Origin: Nocardia africana NBRC 100379
GTDB lineage: Bacteria > Actinomycetota > Actinomycetes > Mycobacteriales > Mycobacteriaceae
DNA length: 64,000 bases
Assembly: GCF_001612635.1 (NCBI RefSeq)
Contig: NZ_BDAV01000021.1
Span: forward strand, 1-64,000
Direction: 5' to 3'
The notes beneath the pieces are model-generated. The model was not told the DNA's origin. It was given only the letters and a program-made list of their open reading frames with translations, and ran no database searches. Shown here one piece after another: positions 1-9,013 of this stretch (positions are counted from its first letter, which is position 1; every line of letters starts with the position of its first letter). The position numbers and the translations under genes were made by a program.

Positions 1-2
1 GA

Positions 3-404
3 CAGAAGCCTGGTCAGCCGCGTATTCCCAGTCCGCGTCACCTCAAGCGGCTGATGGCACGTGTCTTGGGGGACGACCTGGTGTCCATCGAAACCGTCAC
101 CACCGACCAAGTCGACCAGATACGAATGGCTCTCGACGACTGGTGCAACAAAACATGGACCGCCAAGGCACATCGACTGTTTACCTACAATCGCAGCCTC
201 CTTCAGGCCACCCGGATTCTCACATGGTGGCGGTCAACGGTTGTCGCCCCGATGAAATCGGCGGCCTCACTCGTGGAAGATCCGGCCGAGGTCACCGTGA
301 ACACGCGTGCTGTTAAGTCGGCGCCCGCATCCGAAGAAGTCGCTGCGCATGCATCGCCGACGTCCCAGCCGGAGGGGATCGGGCAGGGTGGTGGCAGCTG
401 CTAA
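3..404 (+). CDS. Unknown protein, C-terminal part (cut by left edge)
   Basis: The reading frame is open from the window edge through an internal ATG at 54 to the stop at 404, so this is probably the C-terminal part of a longer protein. The visible ~133 residues start basic (QKPGQPRIPSPRHLKRL), continue with a mixed helical stretch rich in Trp, and end in a Gly/Ser-rich low-complexity tail. I do not recognise the family. It lies at the inner end of an integrated element, so an element-encoded function is plausible but unproven. Starting at ATG 54 would give 116 residues. Confidence 0.4.
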   Translation, partial: QKPGQPRIPSPRHLKRLMARVLGDDLVSIETVTTDQVDQIRMALDDWCNKTWTAKAHRLFTYNRSLLQATRILTWWRSTVVAPMKSAASLVEDPAEVTVNTRAVKSAPASEEVAAHASPTSQPEGIGQGGGSC

Positions 405-753
405 TCGGAAAGTTGACACCATGCCCCTCGGCACGTGCAGGGGCGGCGGTTAGGAGGTCGGTTCCACACTCGCGCCCCGGTGAGATCAGGCCGAGACACT
501 ACATTCTTGCCGCCGATTTCGAGCCACGGGGGTGCATTCAGTTGAGTAGGTTGGCCATGGCGTTTGCAAGGTCGAATTCCGGAAGGACCGCGTCGGCACG
601 GCGCCGCTGATGGTTGTTGTGATTGTCGCCGCCGCGACGGTGCTGTAGCCGGTAGCCGTCTTTGGGCTAACGGCGAGCGTCTCTGCGCAACAAGGGTATT
701 GCGCGCTGCCAGCTGCCCTCGCGATGCAGGAAGGCGGCGACGATTGGGATCGT
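405..753. other. Gap without a convincing gene
   Basis: Only overlapping short frames with poor codon character occur here on both strands. I see no clear hairpin, repeat or promoter. It separates the rightward fragment at the edge from the end of the leftward replication gene, so the two genes converge. Confidence 0.4.
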
Positions 754-2913
754 TCAAGGAGGAAGTTCTGCGTTGCCGGCCTGAGTTCGACGCTGTAACC
801 GCATCAGGCACTGGTGCGAACAGTTCACCGAAGCCAGTGTGTGCGAGACCCGAGCCCGGTGGACGCACGATATTCGGCGCCGTTGGCACGGGATAGTGGC
901 GATAGCGCCATTTTGCGGTGGTGGGCCCGCGGCAACGAAGGAGGGCACGTCGTGGCCGTCGATGTCGCGATCGCCCCGCGACGCGCGGTGTGTGTGGCGC
1001 TCCGCTGGGGCGGTACCGAATCGAGCAGCGAGCCAGCGAGACCAGATCTCGCGCTCTCGCCGATGGCGTGCGATACGTTCGCTGCGCGCGGTGGGCATCG
1101 CGTGGGCGTGGGCGATGTCGTCGAGGCTGGTGGACCCACGCCGGATGAAGTTGCGGGAACGGGCAATCAGTCCGGTGGTGGCCAGGGTGGCTAGAGCGTT
1201 GTAACCAGCACTACGGCTCATGCGGGCGGCGATGAGTGCGTCGGCTGGGACGGTCACCTCATGATGGACGATTTCCTCGTAAAGACGACGGTGATGCATC
1301 CCAATGACAGTCCACGCCGGGTGGACAGGCTCAACTCTGGCTCGCGCGATCTGCGCGTTGCTGGGAAGGAGGGGACGGCCGCCAGTTCGGGGGGTTATCA
1401 GCGCGTAGCGATCAGCGAGCAGTCCAGCGCCCCGTCTCACCCGTAGCAGTGGGGCGCCGGGTACCTCGCGGATGTCGCGCAGGATTTGCCATACGGTGGA
1501 CTCGGGTATGGATCCCGCCATCAATGACAGCGATCGCCCGCCCACTTCAACCACGGGAACCTCGTGGACGATTTCGTCGCCCACCGCTGAGGCGTAGGCG
1601 AGGCCCTGCATGACAGCCACCGCGTTGGCTCGCCGGGGCGAGTGGGCCAGTTCGTGGTCGGCCCAGGCGATCGCGGCCGCAAGCCAGCGGGTGTGGATTT
1701 TCGCGTGAAGTCGGTGATCCCCCCTGGACCCCCCTGTGTGCTCTGAATACTTGTGCGTGGGTGGCAGGAATTCTGGCGCGTTTGCCGCCGCCCACCGGCA
1801 AGCGCTGTCCCAGTCCCGGCGTAGCGCCGCCGCGGCGGCGCGGCCGTACCGGCTGTAAGCGCGCGCGAATCCAGCCCATGTCCCACCCTGAGCGGGTAGT
1901 TGGGCATGAACGTCGGTGAGTGACATACCTTGCAGTACTGCGGCAGTGAGTACGGATTGGCGGGCGGCGGAGCGATCGAGTCGACCGTCAGGGGTTCGCC
2001 ACCGAGAATCGCCAGAAGCTTGTCCATATTCTGCGAATGCAGCAACCGCTGTGGGCATGGGTGTACGGCGGCGGTATTCAGCGCGTAGCCGTGCGTTGTC
2101 TGCCTGGCCTTCCCAGAGCTCCGCACCGCGGGCCACGACTGCCGGCGGTCGGGGATGGGGTGGCGTGGAGTGGGCCAGGGGTGTGGCGCCGAGTAGCTGT
2201 GTGAGGTGGCCGAGGAAGCCGTGGTCGGCGCGGGTGTACAGGGCCGTCACGGCCTCGTCGAGGTCTCCGTCGAGTTGGCGGTAGCCGCCTTCTTTGCAGC
2301 GAGATCCTGGCGGAGTCAGCGCTCCGGTGACGTCGTTGAGCATGGGGGTGATGTCGAGGGTGGGCAGCCGCTGGGCCAACAACCTCACGATCGGTTCGAC
2401 ATTGTTTTTGGTGAGTGCGACGCCGTGAGGCAGAGGAATCAGGATGTGGCGGCCACCGCTGGTGGAGCGGTCGGTGATCGCACGCCCGCCACATTCGCTG
2501 ATCCAGCTCAGACACAGCTCCACGTCGGCGTCGACGGCAGCGCTGTGGTGATGTTTGGTGTCGAAGTCTAAGCCCAGCAGCCGCGTCCGCCGCCGCTGGT
2601 ATAGCGGCACTGCTGCGGGCTGGGCGGGCAGGCGCAGGGTGAGCGCACGGGCGTGATCGCTGAACCGGCGCCGTTGGGGATCCCACAGGCGCATCGACCG
2701 CTTCGCTGCCAGCAGCGGGGCCAGACTCGCGAACACTGCCTGCGCCTGCGCATGCGTCGGCACAGCTACCTCGCCGGTAGGCAAACCTGGAGCGGGAAAG
2801 GAGGTTTGGGTGGATAGCGCCGTCTCCGTGCGCGCACCATTGCTTCTGCGAATCTGAGAGTTCGCAGTTGTTGTTGCGGGCATGGGTGAGCTACCCTGGG
2901 ACTCGCTATGCAC
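754..2913 (-). CDS. Primase/polymerase-like replication protein of an integrated element
   Basis: A 719-residue protein that resembles replication initiators of actinobacterial integrative elements. Residues ~113-160 carry two motifs of archaeo-eukaryotic-type primases: an acidic DFD (116-118) and STSGGRHI with His156. The middle and C-terminal parts are Arg-rich and include a region (about residues 540-600) that could be a winged helix. The GTG start at 2913 has GAAGG six bases upstream; an ATG at 2883 with AGGG ten bases upstream is an alternative. It lies 154 bp downstream of the integrase on the same strand, as in a rep/int module. The primase assignment rests on the motifs and context; helicase domains are not evident. 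Its exact replication role is inferred. Confidence 0.6.
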   Translation of the reverse strand: MHSESQGSSPMPATTTANSQIRRSNGARTETALSTQTSFPAPGLPTGEVAVPTHAQAQAVFASLAPLLAAKRSMRLWDPQRRRFSDHARALTLRLPAQPAAVPLYQRRRTRLLGLDFDTKHHHSAAVDADVELCLSWISECGGRAITDRSTSGGRHILIPLPHGVALTKNNVEPIVRLLAQRLPTLDITPMLNDVTGALTPPGSRCKEGGYRQLDGDLDEAVTALYTRADHGFLGHLTQLLGATPLAHSTPPHPRPPAVVARGAELWEGQADNARLRAEYRRRTPMPTAVAAFAEYGQASGDSRWRTPDGRLDRSAARQSVLTAAVLQGMSLTDVHAQLPAQGGTWAGFARAYSRYGRAAAAALRRDWDSACRWAAANAPEFLPPTHKYSEHTGGSRGDHRLHAKIHTRWLAAAIAWADHELAHSPRRANAVAVMQGLAYASAVGDEIVHEVPVVEVGGRSLSLMAGSIPESTVWQILRDIREVPGAPLLRVRRGAGLLADRYALITPRTGGRPLLPSNAQIARARVEPVHPAWTVIGMHHRRLYEEIVHHEVTVPADALIAARMSRSAGYNALATLATTGLIARSRNFIRRGSTSLDDIAHAHAMPTARSERIARHRREREIWSRWLAARFGTAPAERHTHRASRGDRDIDGHDVPSFVAAGPPPQNGAIATIPCQRRRISCVHRARVSHTLASVNCSHQCLMRLQRRTQAGNAELPP

Positions 2914-2933
2914 TAGCAGCCTTCGGGTTGTGT

Positions 2934-2960
2934 GGGCCCTCAGTTACCGCTGGGGGCCTT
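2934..2960 (+). terminator. Possible hairpin with T-rich tail between int and rep
   Basis: GGCCC-T-CAG (2935-2943) pairs with CTG-G-GGGCC (2950-2958) through one G-T wobble, followed by TTTCTGTTT on the plus strand. No plus-strand gene clearly precedes it, so it may instead structure the rep leader on the minus strand. Confidence 0.3.
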
Positions 2961-3067
2961 TCTGTTTCGTTGCCCATTCACCCGCAGCCCTCTGTTCATG
3001 CAGCAGCACCGCGGGTTCGGTTGTGTGTCGTGTCTGCTCGATTACCTCCTTCCTCGGCTATGAGTGG

Positions 3068-4684
3068 TCACGCTGCTCGTACTCCGAGGGCGCGGGCGCG
3101 GGTGTGAAGGAGGTCGTTGAGGACGGTGACCGGGGATGCCGGGCTCAACGCGAGGCGTGCGTCGAGAGAGGTGGTCCACATGGTGGTGAGGTGGTCACAG
3201 AGGCGGTCGCGCATGGTGTCGGTGGCGTGGGTGTAGTTGGCTTGGACGCTGGAGTCGGTGTGACCGATGCGTTCATCGATCAGCACTTTGGGAACACCGG
3301 CTTCTTCGAGGTCGGTACGGATGGAGTGTCGGTTGCGGTGCGGGCGGATGTCGTTGATCAGCGGCGTCCAGCAGGCGTCGGCGCGTTCGGCCGCGTGGGG
3401 GCCTTTGACCGGCAGGCCGGGGAATGGGACTCCGGCGATCGGGACGGGCCGTTCCGGATGGCCGGTGTTACGGGGGTATTTGCCGCTGACGGCCGGAGCG
3501 TAGATCCATTCGCGGAAGCTGCTGCGTGACCAATGCGGTGCGACCTGGCCTGGCAGGCGTGGGGTGTAACCGAGGTCGGCCGCGACTGCCCACACACGGT
3601 CACGCGTTTCGTCGTCGACGGTTTCGGCGCCTTGGAAAGCCTGTTGGGCTTTGCGCACCGAGACTCCGGCGATACCGGCGACAGTGACCAGATTGACGCC
3701 TTTGGCGTTTCCGACGGCTCGCCGGCGTGTGTTCCCACGGAAGACGTAGACCTTGTCGTGGCACTCGCAGCGTTGCGGTTGGGTGCGGGTGAGGTGGTTG
3801 GTGAGCAGCTCCCACAGAAAAAGGGGCAGGTCGATGTCGCGGCGTGATTCGTCTTTGGGTGGGCAGCGGATCAGGGTGGATCGGACTTCGGCGAGTTGCC
3901 ATTCCACCCGAAGCTGGCGGCGGGTGGGGTGGCCAGTGTCGATGAGGTAACGGGTTTCGAGGCCATGGATTTCTCCGGAGCGCATACCGGTGTAGCGCTT
4001 GGTGATCAGCCAGACGAATTCGTCGTCGCGGCCGGACAGCAGTGCCATCCGCTCGGCGATAAGCAAGGCTTGCAGTCCGGTGATGAGGGCGCCTGCGGGG
4101 CGTCGGCTGACCGCGCGGGCCGTGCGTCGTCCCCGACCGCTCTTCTTACTGGCGTGGTTGGTGTTGATCAACTTGTCGACGGTGCGTGCGTCTTCGAGGA
4201 TCGTGTGCAGCAATCCGCGCCATTGGTTGATGGAGGAGCGTTCGTGACCGGCTTCAAGCTCATCACGCTGCCAGCGCGCGATGGCGTCGGCATCGATGCG
4301 ATTCAGCGCGGTGGTGCCGAAGTGTGGCAGCAGGTGGCATTCCAGGTACGAGCGGTAGTTCTGCATTGTCGATTCGGCCAAGTCCTGGCGCTGATACCAG
4401 CGATCGGCGTAGTCGAAGAACAACTCGCCACCCGGATCACCACCGCTGTTCCGCACCCGCACTCGCGACACCGGCGCCATCGCCGTCGATGGCGTGTCGG
4501 GGATCGAATGCCGTTCGCGTAGTTCGTATTCGATTTCCGCGCGATCAGCGGCGCGCTTGGCTTCCTCCGCGGTCTTGAACTTGACCGCGCGACCCGATAC
4601 GGGGTCCTTCAGTGTCTGGAACTGCCGCGGGGCGGTGCGGTAGCGGGCTTCGAAGTATCCGTTGCGTGGATTGGCGTGGCCCAT
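3068..4684 (-). CDS. Tyrosine recombinase (integrase) with inserted LacI-type helix-turn-helix
   Basis: A 538-residue phage-type integrase. The N-terminal AP2-like part (~1-60) and SAM-like core-binding domain (~85-175) precede a catalytic domain with Arg235 (YTGMRSGE), a likely Lys277, the HRNRH box (His449, Arg452, His453), GH 474-475 and nucleophile Tyr484. Between Arg235 and the HRNRH box, residues ~331-378 read as a LacI-family DNA-binding headpiece (VTVAGIAGVSV ... TRDRVWAVAADLGYTPR), an extra domain not part of the canonical fold. The ATG at 4684 is chosen because AGGAGG lies 11 bases upstream and the protein then begins like other element integrases; a longer upstream frame to 5188 looks non-coding. 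It should catalyse site-specific integration/excision of the element containing the downstream rep gene. Confidence 0.88.
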   Translation of the reverse strand: MGHANPRNGYFEARYRTAPRQFQTLKDPVSGRAVKFKTAEEAKRAADRAEIEYELRERHSIPDTPSTAMAPVSRVRVRNSGGDPGGELFFDYADRWYQRQDLAESTMQNYRSYLECHLLPHFGTTALNRIDADAIARWQRDELEAGHERSSINQWRGLLHTILEDARTVDKLINTNHASKKSGRGRRTARAVSRRPAGALITGLQALLIAERMALLSGRDDEFVWLITKRYTGMRSGEIHGLETRYLIDTGHPTRRQLRVEWQLAEVRSTLIRCPPKDESRRDIDLPLFLWELLTNHLTRTQPQRCECHDKVYVFRGNTRRRAVGNAKGVNLVTVAGIAGVSVRKAQQAFQGAETVDDETRDRVWAVAADLGYTPRLPGQVAPHWSRSSFREWIYAPAVSGKYPRNTGHPERPVPIAGVPFPGLPVKGPHAAERADACWTPLINDIRPHRNRHSIRTDLEEAGVPKVLIDERIGHTDSSVQANYTHATDTMRDRLCDHLTTMWTTSLDARLALSPASPVTVLNDLLHTRARALGVRAA

Positions 4685-5216
4685 GAGGCTGTGGCCCTCC
4701 TGGCGTCGCGAGCGCTGTTCGCGCATGAGTGATGGGGGACAGGCAATGCCGGGTTTCGCGACGCGCGAAAACTCCACGGCTACTGCCGATTCACGCCGAT
4801 GTACCCGTCCTCCGACGCCCCTGCGGTGGACCACTCGCAGGCTCGAACGCAGCTTAACCACGACTCCCACCGCCACGCAACAAACGCCCGCCCGCCACTG
4901 CTGGGCGCCCGCATCAACCGTCACGAGCCATCGTCCAGAATTGCTGAAACCTGTTGCTGCCAGGCTATTCAGTGGAGCGAAGCGCGTTCGGCCGCTCAGG
5001 CCGCCGGCCTCGCCACTCGTTGCAGGCGTCGTTCGGGCCGGTTCGACTCCGAATATGGCAACCGTTGGCACTCTGCGACACGCCGGAAGAACGAGGGTGA
5101 CGAAAAAATATCTCGTGAACTTCCGGCAATCTCGGTGTCGGGTGCTGTCCCGCGAGATCGGGACGCGCACACGAACGAAACCTGGCACGGAATGGGGTGA
5201 GCTGGGGTGCGAGCGA

Positions 5217-5264
5217 GTTCCCCGAACGTTCCCCGATGTTCCCCAAGCCTATTTCACGGGGAAC
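5217..5264. repeat. Phased GTTCCCC repeats upstream of the integrase
   Basis: GTTCCCC occurs in direct orientation at 5217, 5228 and 5238, i.e. every 10-11 bp on one DNA face, and inverted as GGGGAAC at 5258-5264. A relative (GGGGAAAC) lies at 5303. They lie between the integrase start and the probable attachment site, where arm-type integrase sites or an int operator are expected. The binding protein is inferred, not shown. Confidence 0.55.
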
Positions 5265-5340
5265 ATTCGTTGCGGCACAGGCACAAACGTGGCAGCTGAC
5301 CTGGGGAAACAGTGAAAGATGTTGGGGCGCAGAGCATGTG

Positions 5341-5371
5341 AACGGTTTTGTACCACTAAACTACACCGGCC
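5341..5371 (-). other. tRNA-like fragment at probable element/chromosome junction
   Basis: On the minus strand the segment reads like the acceptor plus D-arm of a tRNA (a GGCCGGT start, then GTAGTTTAGTGGTA and AAAC). No matching anticodon arm or T arm follows, so this is not an intact tRNA. Elements with this type of integrase often insert in tRNA genes, so it could be an att remnant. The identity (Gly-like D arm) is a guess. Confidence 0.35.
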
Positions 5372-5471
5372 GGTGCGTGAGGCACTGCAGAGAAGATAGC
5401 AGAGGCCGTCCCCGAGGTCACAACTTCCCACCCAGAACGGCCCGACCCGGATGGGGCCGGTCGCCACCCGG

Positions 5472-5499
5472 CCGGGCGACCGTCGCGGCGGTCGCCCGG
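5472..5499 (-). terminator. Hairpin downstream of the P450
   Basis: CCGGGCGACC (5472-5481) and GGTCGCCCGG (5490-5499) form a perfect 10-bp stem with an 8-base loop, 18 bp past the P450 stop on its strand. There is no U-tract, as is common for actinobacterial terminators. Confidence 0.5.
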
Positions 5500-5516
5500 G
5501 CCGGGCGATGTGGTTG

Positions 5517-6800
5517 CTACATCACGGGCAGCGGCGGCGACTTCGGGAAGACGACCGGCAACGAGGCCAGTGCGCGGTGGAACGGACCGGGCCGCCATTC
5601 CAGTTGTGCGGCCGGGACGGCCAACTGAATCTCCGGGAGCGCGTCGAAGAGTTGGTCGATGGCGTTCTGGACCGTCAGGTAGGCCACCGATTTGGCGGGG
5701 CAGGCGTGCGGTCCGGTGCTCCAGGCCAGATGCGAACGGTTGCCGATACTGCTCGCCGCTTCGCCGCGGATCTTCGGATCGTTGTTGCATGCCGCGAGGC
5801 TGATCAGGACCGGCTGGTTGGCGGGCAGCCACACGCCGTCGATCATGATCGGCTGCCGGGGATAGGTCGTGCAGAAGTTGGCCATCGGCGGGTCGTTGAA
5901 CAGGATTTCGTCGAGGGCGTCGGTGGTGGACAGATTGCGGCCGAGGATGTCGCCGAACCGGAATCGCTCATCGGTGAGGATGAGCATCAGCGCATTGTTG
6001 ATGAGGTTGCGCTGGGCCTCGAAGCCCGCGCCGTAGAAGGACATGAGCTGGGCGAACACCTCGACATCGTTGAGGCCGTTCGGGTGATGGGCCAGGTGTG
6101 AGGTGACGTCGTCGCCGGGCTGCTCGCGCCGGAACGCGATGAGTTCCATCAGCGCTTCCTTGAGCATGTCCATTCCCTGCTGACCCCGGACGGTGTCGAA
6201 GCGGGCGGCCATGCCGTTGGCGACTCGGGTCCCGATGTCGGCGGGACAGCCGACCATCCGGTTGAGGACCTCGAGGACGAGCGGGAACGAGTACTGCATG
6301 ACGAGGTCGGCGGATCCCTGCTCACAGAACGAGTTGACCAGTGGAACGGCAACCCTTTCGACGATCGCGGGCACGCTGTGGAGGTCGATGTGGTCGATAG
6401 CGGCGACCGACGGAGCGCGGTAGCGGGCGTGGGGCGCACCGGTGTTGTACCGGGCCGCCGGATACCACTCCATCATGGGGCGCACGGGTGAATCCTGCGG
6501 AATGGTCTTCTGCCAGGTGCGCGGATCGGAGGGGAAGTGGTCGGGGTCGTTGAGGATGCGAACCGCGACGGCATAGTCGATGACCAGGGTGGCCGGCACA
6601 CCGGGGGCGAGCTCGACGGGAACGAGAGAGGGGTACTGCCGTCGCATCTCGCGATAGGCGGCGTGTGGATCGGCGACGAATTCGGCTGTGTACATCGGGA
6701 ATCGGTCGTCGTCGGCATCGAAGGGCGAGCCGTGCTGGACCGGGCACATTCCGGTTGCCGTGGTGTAGGGCTCGGGGAGGGGGGACGGTGGTGTGGTCAA
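5517..6800 (-). CDS. Cytochrome P450 with altered EXXR motif (CYP157-like)
   Basis: A 427-residue bacterial class-I-type P450, soluble, needing external ferredoxin partners. The heme loop is WSTGPHAC with Cys367 as iron ligand; the oxygen-activation helix is seen as FYGAGFEAQ. The K-helix motif, normally ExxR, reads EILF (Glu298, Phe301), so the near-invariant Arg is missing. The actinomycete CYP157 family is known for lacking a normal EXXR, and this protein resembles that group. I chose TTG 6800 because GGAG lies eight bases upstream; ATG 6749 (MCPVQHG) is the alternative, and the frame upstream to 6980 looks non-coding. It lies next to, and on the same strand as, the halogenase operon (266 bp gap). 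Its substrate is unknown. Confidence 0.85.
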   Translation of the reverse strand: MTTPPSPLPEPYTTATGMCPVQHGSPFDADDDRFPMYTAEFVADPHAAYREMRRQYPSLVPVELAPGVPATLVIDYAVAVRILNDPDHFPSDPRTWQKTIPQDSPVRPMMEWYPAARYNTGAPHARYRAPSVAAIDHIDLHSVPAIVERVAVPLVNSFCEQGSADLVMQYSFPLVLEVLNRMVGCPADIGTRVANGMAARFDTVRGQQGMDMLKEALMELIAFRREQPGDDVTSHLAHHPNGLNDVEVFAQLMSFYGAGFEAQRNLINNALMLILTDERFRFGDILGRNLSTTDALDEILFNDPPMANFCTTYPRQPIMIDGVWLPANQPVLISLAACNNDPKIRGEAASSIGNRSHLAWSTGPHACPAKSVAYLTVQNAIDQLFDALPEIQLAVPAAQLEWRPGPFHRALASLPVVFPKSPPLPVM

Positions 6801-7065
6801 AGACGGGACTCCAGACGGGTGGAACAGGAATTCGACGAGAGCTCGGCGGGTGCGGCACGTGTCGCACTCACATGGGCGGTACGAGGAAGACTGTGTGCCG
6901 GACCGTCTCGACGCCCACAGATCTGCGGACTTCGATGACCTGTCGTGCGGTGCCTGGCAGTTCGCCCACGCAAGCAACATAGCAGCGACGCGGCGACGGT
7001 GTCTGCGAACGTGGGAGTAGGGGTGCGGCCACCCGCGTCGGGAGTCGATCGGATGTGCTTGGGGG

Positions 7066-8343
7066 TCAGAGCTTTCCGCTCATATCGGGCGACGGTGCCG
7101 CGGCGGTCACGGGGCCCGGGTTCGGGTCGTGCTCCGAAGCCGGTGCGTGCGGCGGACGGGCCGACAGGTCGTCGCCGCGTGATATGCCGAGCAGACGGAG
7201 CATCGGCGCCGTCGACGCGGTCGTCACCAGGGCCATGATCACCAGCAGCGAATACAACTGGGTGCCGATGAGACCCGTCGTCAAGCCCACGTTCAGAATC
7301 ACCAGTTCGGTCAGACCTCGGGTGTTGAGCAACGCTGCCACGGCCGCGGCCGCTCGCGACCGCATCCCGGTCAGCCGGCCTGCGACATAGACGCTGCCGA
7401 TCTTTCCCACCACCGCGACACCGATGACCGCGATCAGTTCACCGATCGACGTCGCGTCGACCGAGCCGAGATCGACGGCCAGCCCGGCGATCACGAAGAA
7501 GCCGGGCATCAGCAGCAGGCACAGAATTCGCACACCGGACTCGACCGTCCGGCGGCGTTCGCGCGGGAACACGACACCGAAGGCGAAAGCGCCGAAGATC
7601 AGGTGCAATCCGATCCATTCGGTGATCGCGGCGAGCCCGAGCGCACCACCCACACCGAGCACGATCATCGTCTGCTGGGTGCCCGATTCCGAGAGCCGGG
7701 CCAGCAACGGTCGCACGCACCACCACAGCAGGCCGACCAGCGGGAGGAGCAGGACGAGCCGCCACTGGACGCCACCCGGGTGCGCGAGTGCGAGCACGAC
7801 GGCGAGGACCGACCACGCCACGACGTCGACCAACGCCGCGCAGGCCAGGCTGAGCTGTCCGATCTCGGTGCGAACCAGTTTGCGGTCGTGCAGGATTCGC
7901 GCCAGAACCGGGAAAGCTGTCACCGCCATCGCACAGCCGACGAACAGGGCGAAGTGAAGCCGGTTACCGGTGGTGTGGCGTGCCAGCACGGTGATCGCGA
8001 CGACGCTGCCCAGCGCGAAGGGAATCGCATAGGCCGCCGCCGACACCGCGGGTATCGAACGCCGGGCACCGCGGAAGATCTCCCGATCGAGTTCCAGACC
8101 GGCGACGAACATGAACACGGCCACCCCGATATTGGCGAGCAGCGTCAGATACGAGCGTCCCGCTTCGGGAAACAGGGTGGCGGACAGGTGATGTCCGATG
8201 ACGGTGGGACCGGCGAGGATTCCGGCCGCGATCTCGCCGATGACCGGTGGCTGCCCGATCTTTTCGGCGAGCCGGCCGAGCAGGTGGGCGGCCGCCATGA
8301 TGAGAACCACGTCGAGTAGGACCGTGATGGTGGGAACGGGCAC
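7066..8343 (-). CDS. Cation:proton antiporter (CPA2 family)
   Basis: A 425-residue inner-membrane protein with about 12 hydrophobic segments, typical of the Na+/H+ exchanger domain. Family hallmarks include GQPPVIGEIAAGILAGPTVIG near the N terminus and the unwound-helix region with conserved polar residues. No C-terminal TrkA-N domain is present, so this is the short, NapA-like form. The GTG start at 8343 directly abuts the stop of the upstream gene (TGAGTG) with AGGAG six bases before it, implying translational coupling. It is the last gene of an operon with the chorismate-lyase-like protein and the halogenase. It could support pH or ion balance, or export linked to that pathway; the latter is speculation. 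Confidence 0.85.
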   Translation of the reverse strand: MPVPTITVLLDVVLIMAAAHLLGRLAEKIGQPPVIGEIAAGILAGPTVIGHHLSATLFPEAGRSYLTLLANIGVAVFMFVAGLELDREIFRGARRSIPAVSAAAYAIPFALGSVVAITVLARHTTGNRLHFALFVGCAMAVTAFPVLARILHDRKLVRTEIGQLSLACAALVDVVAWSVLAVVLALAHPGGVQWRLVLLLPLVGLLWWCVRPLLARLSESGTQQTMIVLGVGGALGLAAITEWIGLHLIFGAFAFGVVFPRERRRTVESGVRILCLLLMPGFFVIAGLAVDLGSVDATSIGELIAVIGVAVVGKIGSVYVAGRLTGMRSRAAAAVAALLNTRGLTELVILNVGLTTGLIGTQLYSLLVIMALVTTASTAPMLRLLGISRGDDLSARPPHAPASEHDPNPGPVTAAAPSPDMSGKL

Positions 8344-8976
8344 TCAATTCTCCTCGAAGACATCGTCTCGCAGAGCCGGTTCCGGCACTGGACCGGTCGT
8401 GTGTGCGGGTGGGACGACCGCGGGATGGAAAACTTCGCGGATATAACACACGGGACGGCGGCCGAGCGTCATGATGTACGCCCTGGCCGCGCTGGGCCGG
8501 CCGTCCGGCCACGGCCTGATGCCCGCCCAGAGCAGGCGGCGGCGCTGCGGCAGGCCGCGGGTGAGCAAGCCGTGGCCGATCGGCATCCGGACATCGTCGA
8601 TGCCGCTGGCGGCCGCCGGTTGTGGCACGGCCACGACGTAATTGATCGAGACGGTCGCCAGCGCGGGGGTGACCAGACGGGAGCGCCGGACCAGCGCGCC
8701 GTCGGCATCCCGCAGCCGGAGTTCCTCGACGATGAATGTGGGCAGTGTTCGGGGCGGAACCTGGTGCTGGCGCAGGACGTGCACGCTCAACGTCGTCTCG
8801 AGGATGTGCTCGAGCGCCGTGGTCGTGAAGCCGGTGCCCGACAGCAGGTTTCGGGTTGTGGGGTGGTGGAATCGCTCGATCTGCGTGGCCGGATTCGTCC
8901 GGGGGCCCGGCCCGCTGGGCGTCGGTTCGCTCAGCGGGCCGGGCACGGATCCTGTGACGGTCACTGTCGACTCCAC
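8344..8976 (-). CDS. Chorismate-lyase-like (UbiC/DUF98-type) protein
   Basis: A 210-residue soluble protein. The central part (LRDADGALVRRSRLV, PIGHGLLTRGLPQRRRLLWAG) and the C-terminal RAYIMTLGRRPVCYIREVFHPAVV resemble the chorismate pyruvate-lyase superfamily, where conserved Arg and a late acidic residue bind and cleave chorismate to 4-hydroxybenzoate plus pyruvate. Here an RE pair (YIREVFHP) occupies the expected place. The match is by pattern and is moderate. It is 37 bp downstream of the halogenase and directly coupled to the antiporter. If active it could supply a hydroxybenzoate to the halogenase. The GTG start at 8976 has no strong ribosome site; a later start is possible. An alternative is a non-enzymatic member of the same fold. 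Confidence 0.55.
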   Translation of the reverse strand: MESTVTVTGSVPGPLSEPTPSGPGPRTNPATQIERFHHPTTRNLLSGTGFTTTALEHILETTLSVHVLRQHQVPPRTLPTFIVEELRLRDADGALVRRSRLVTPALATVSINYVVAVPQPAAASGIDDVRMPIGHGLLTRGLPQRRRLLWAGIRPWPDGRPSAARAYIMTLGRRPVCYIREVFHPAVVPPAHTTGPVPEPALRDDVFEEN

Positions 8977-9013
8977 GTCTCGGTTCGCACCGGGAGTCCT
9001 GGTGACGTCACCG

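Noticed and set aside
5341..5371. Complete tRNA gene
   Set aside because: Only acceptor-like and D-arm segments are present; anticodon and T arms cannot be folded downstream.
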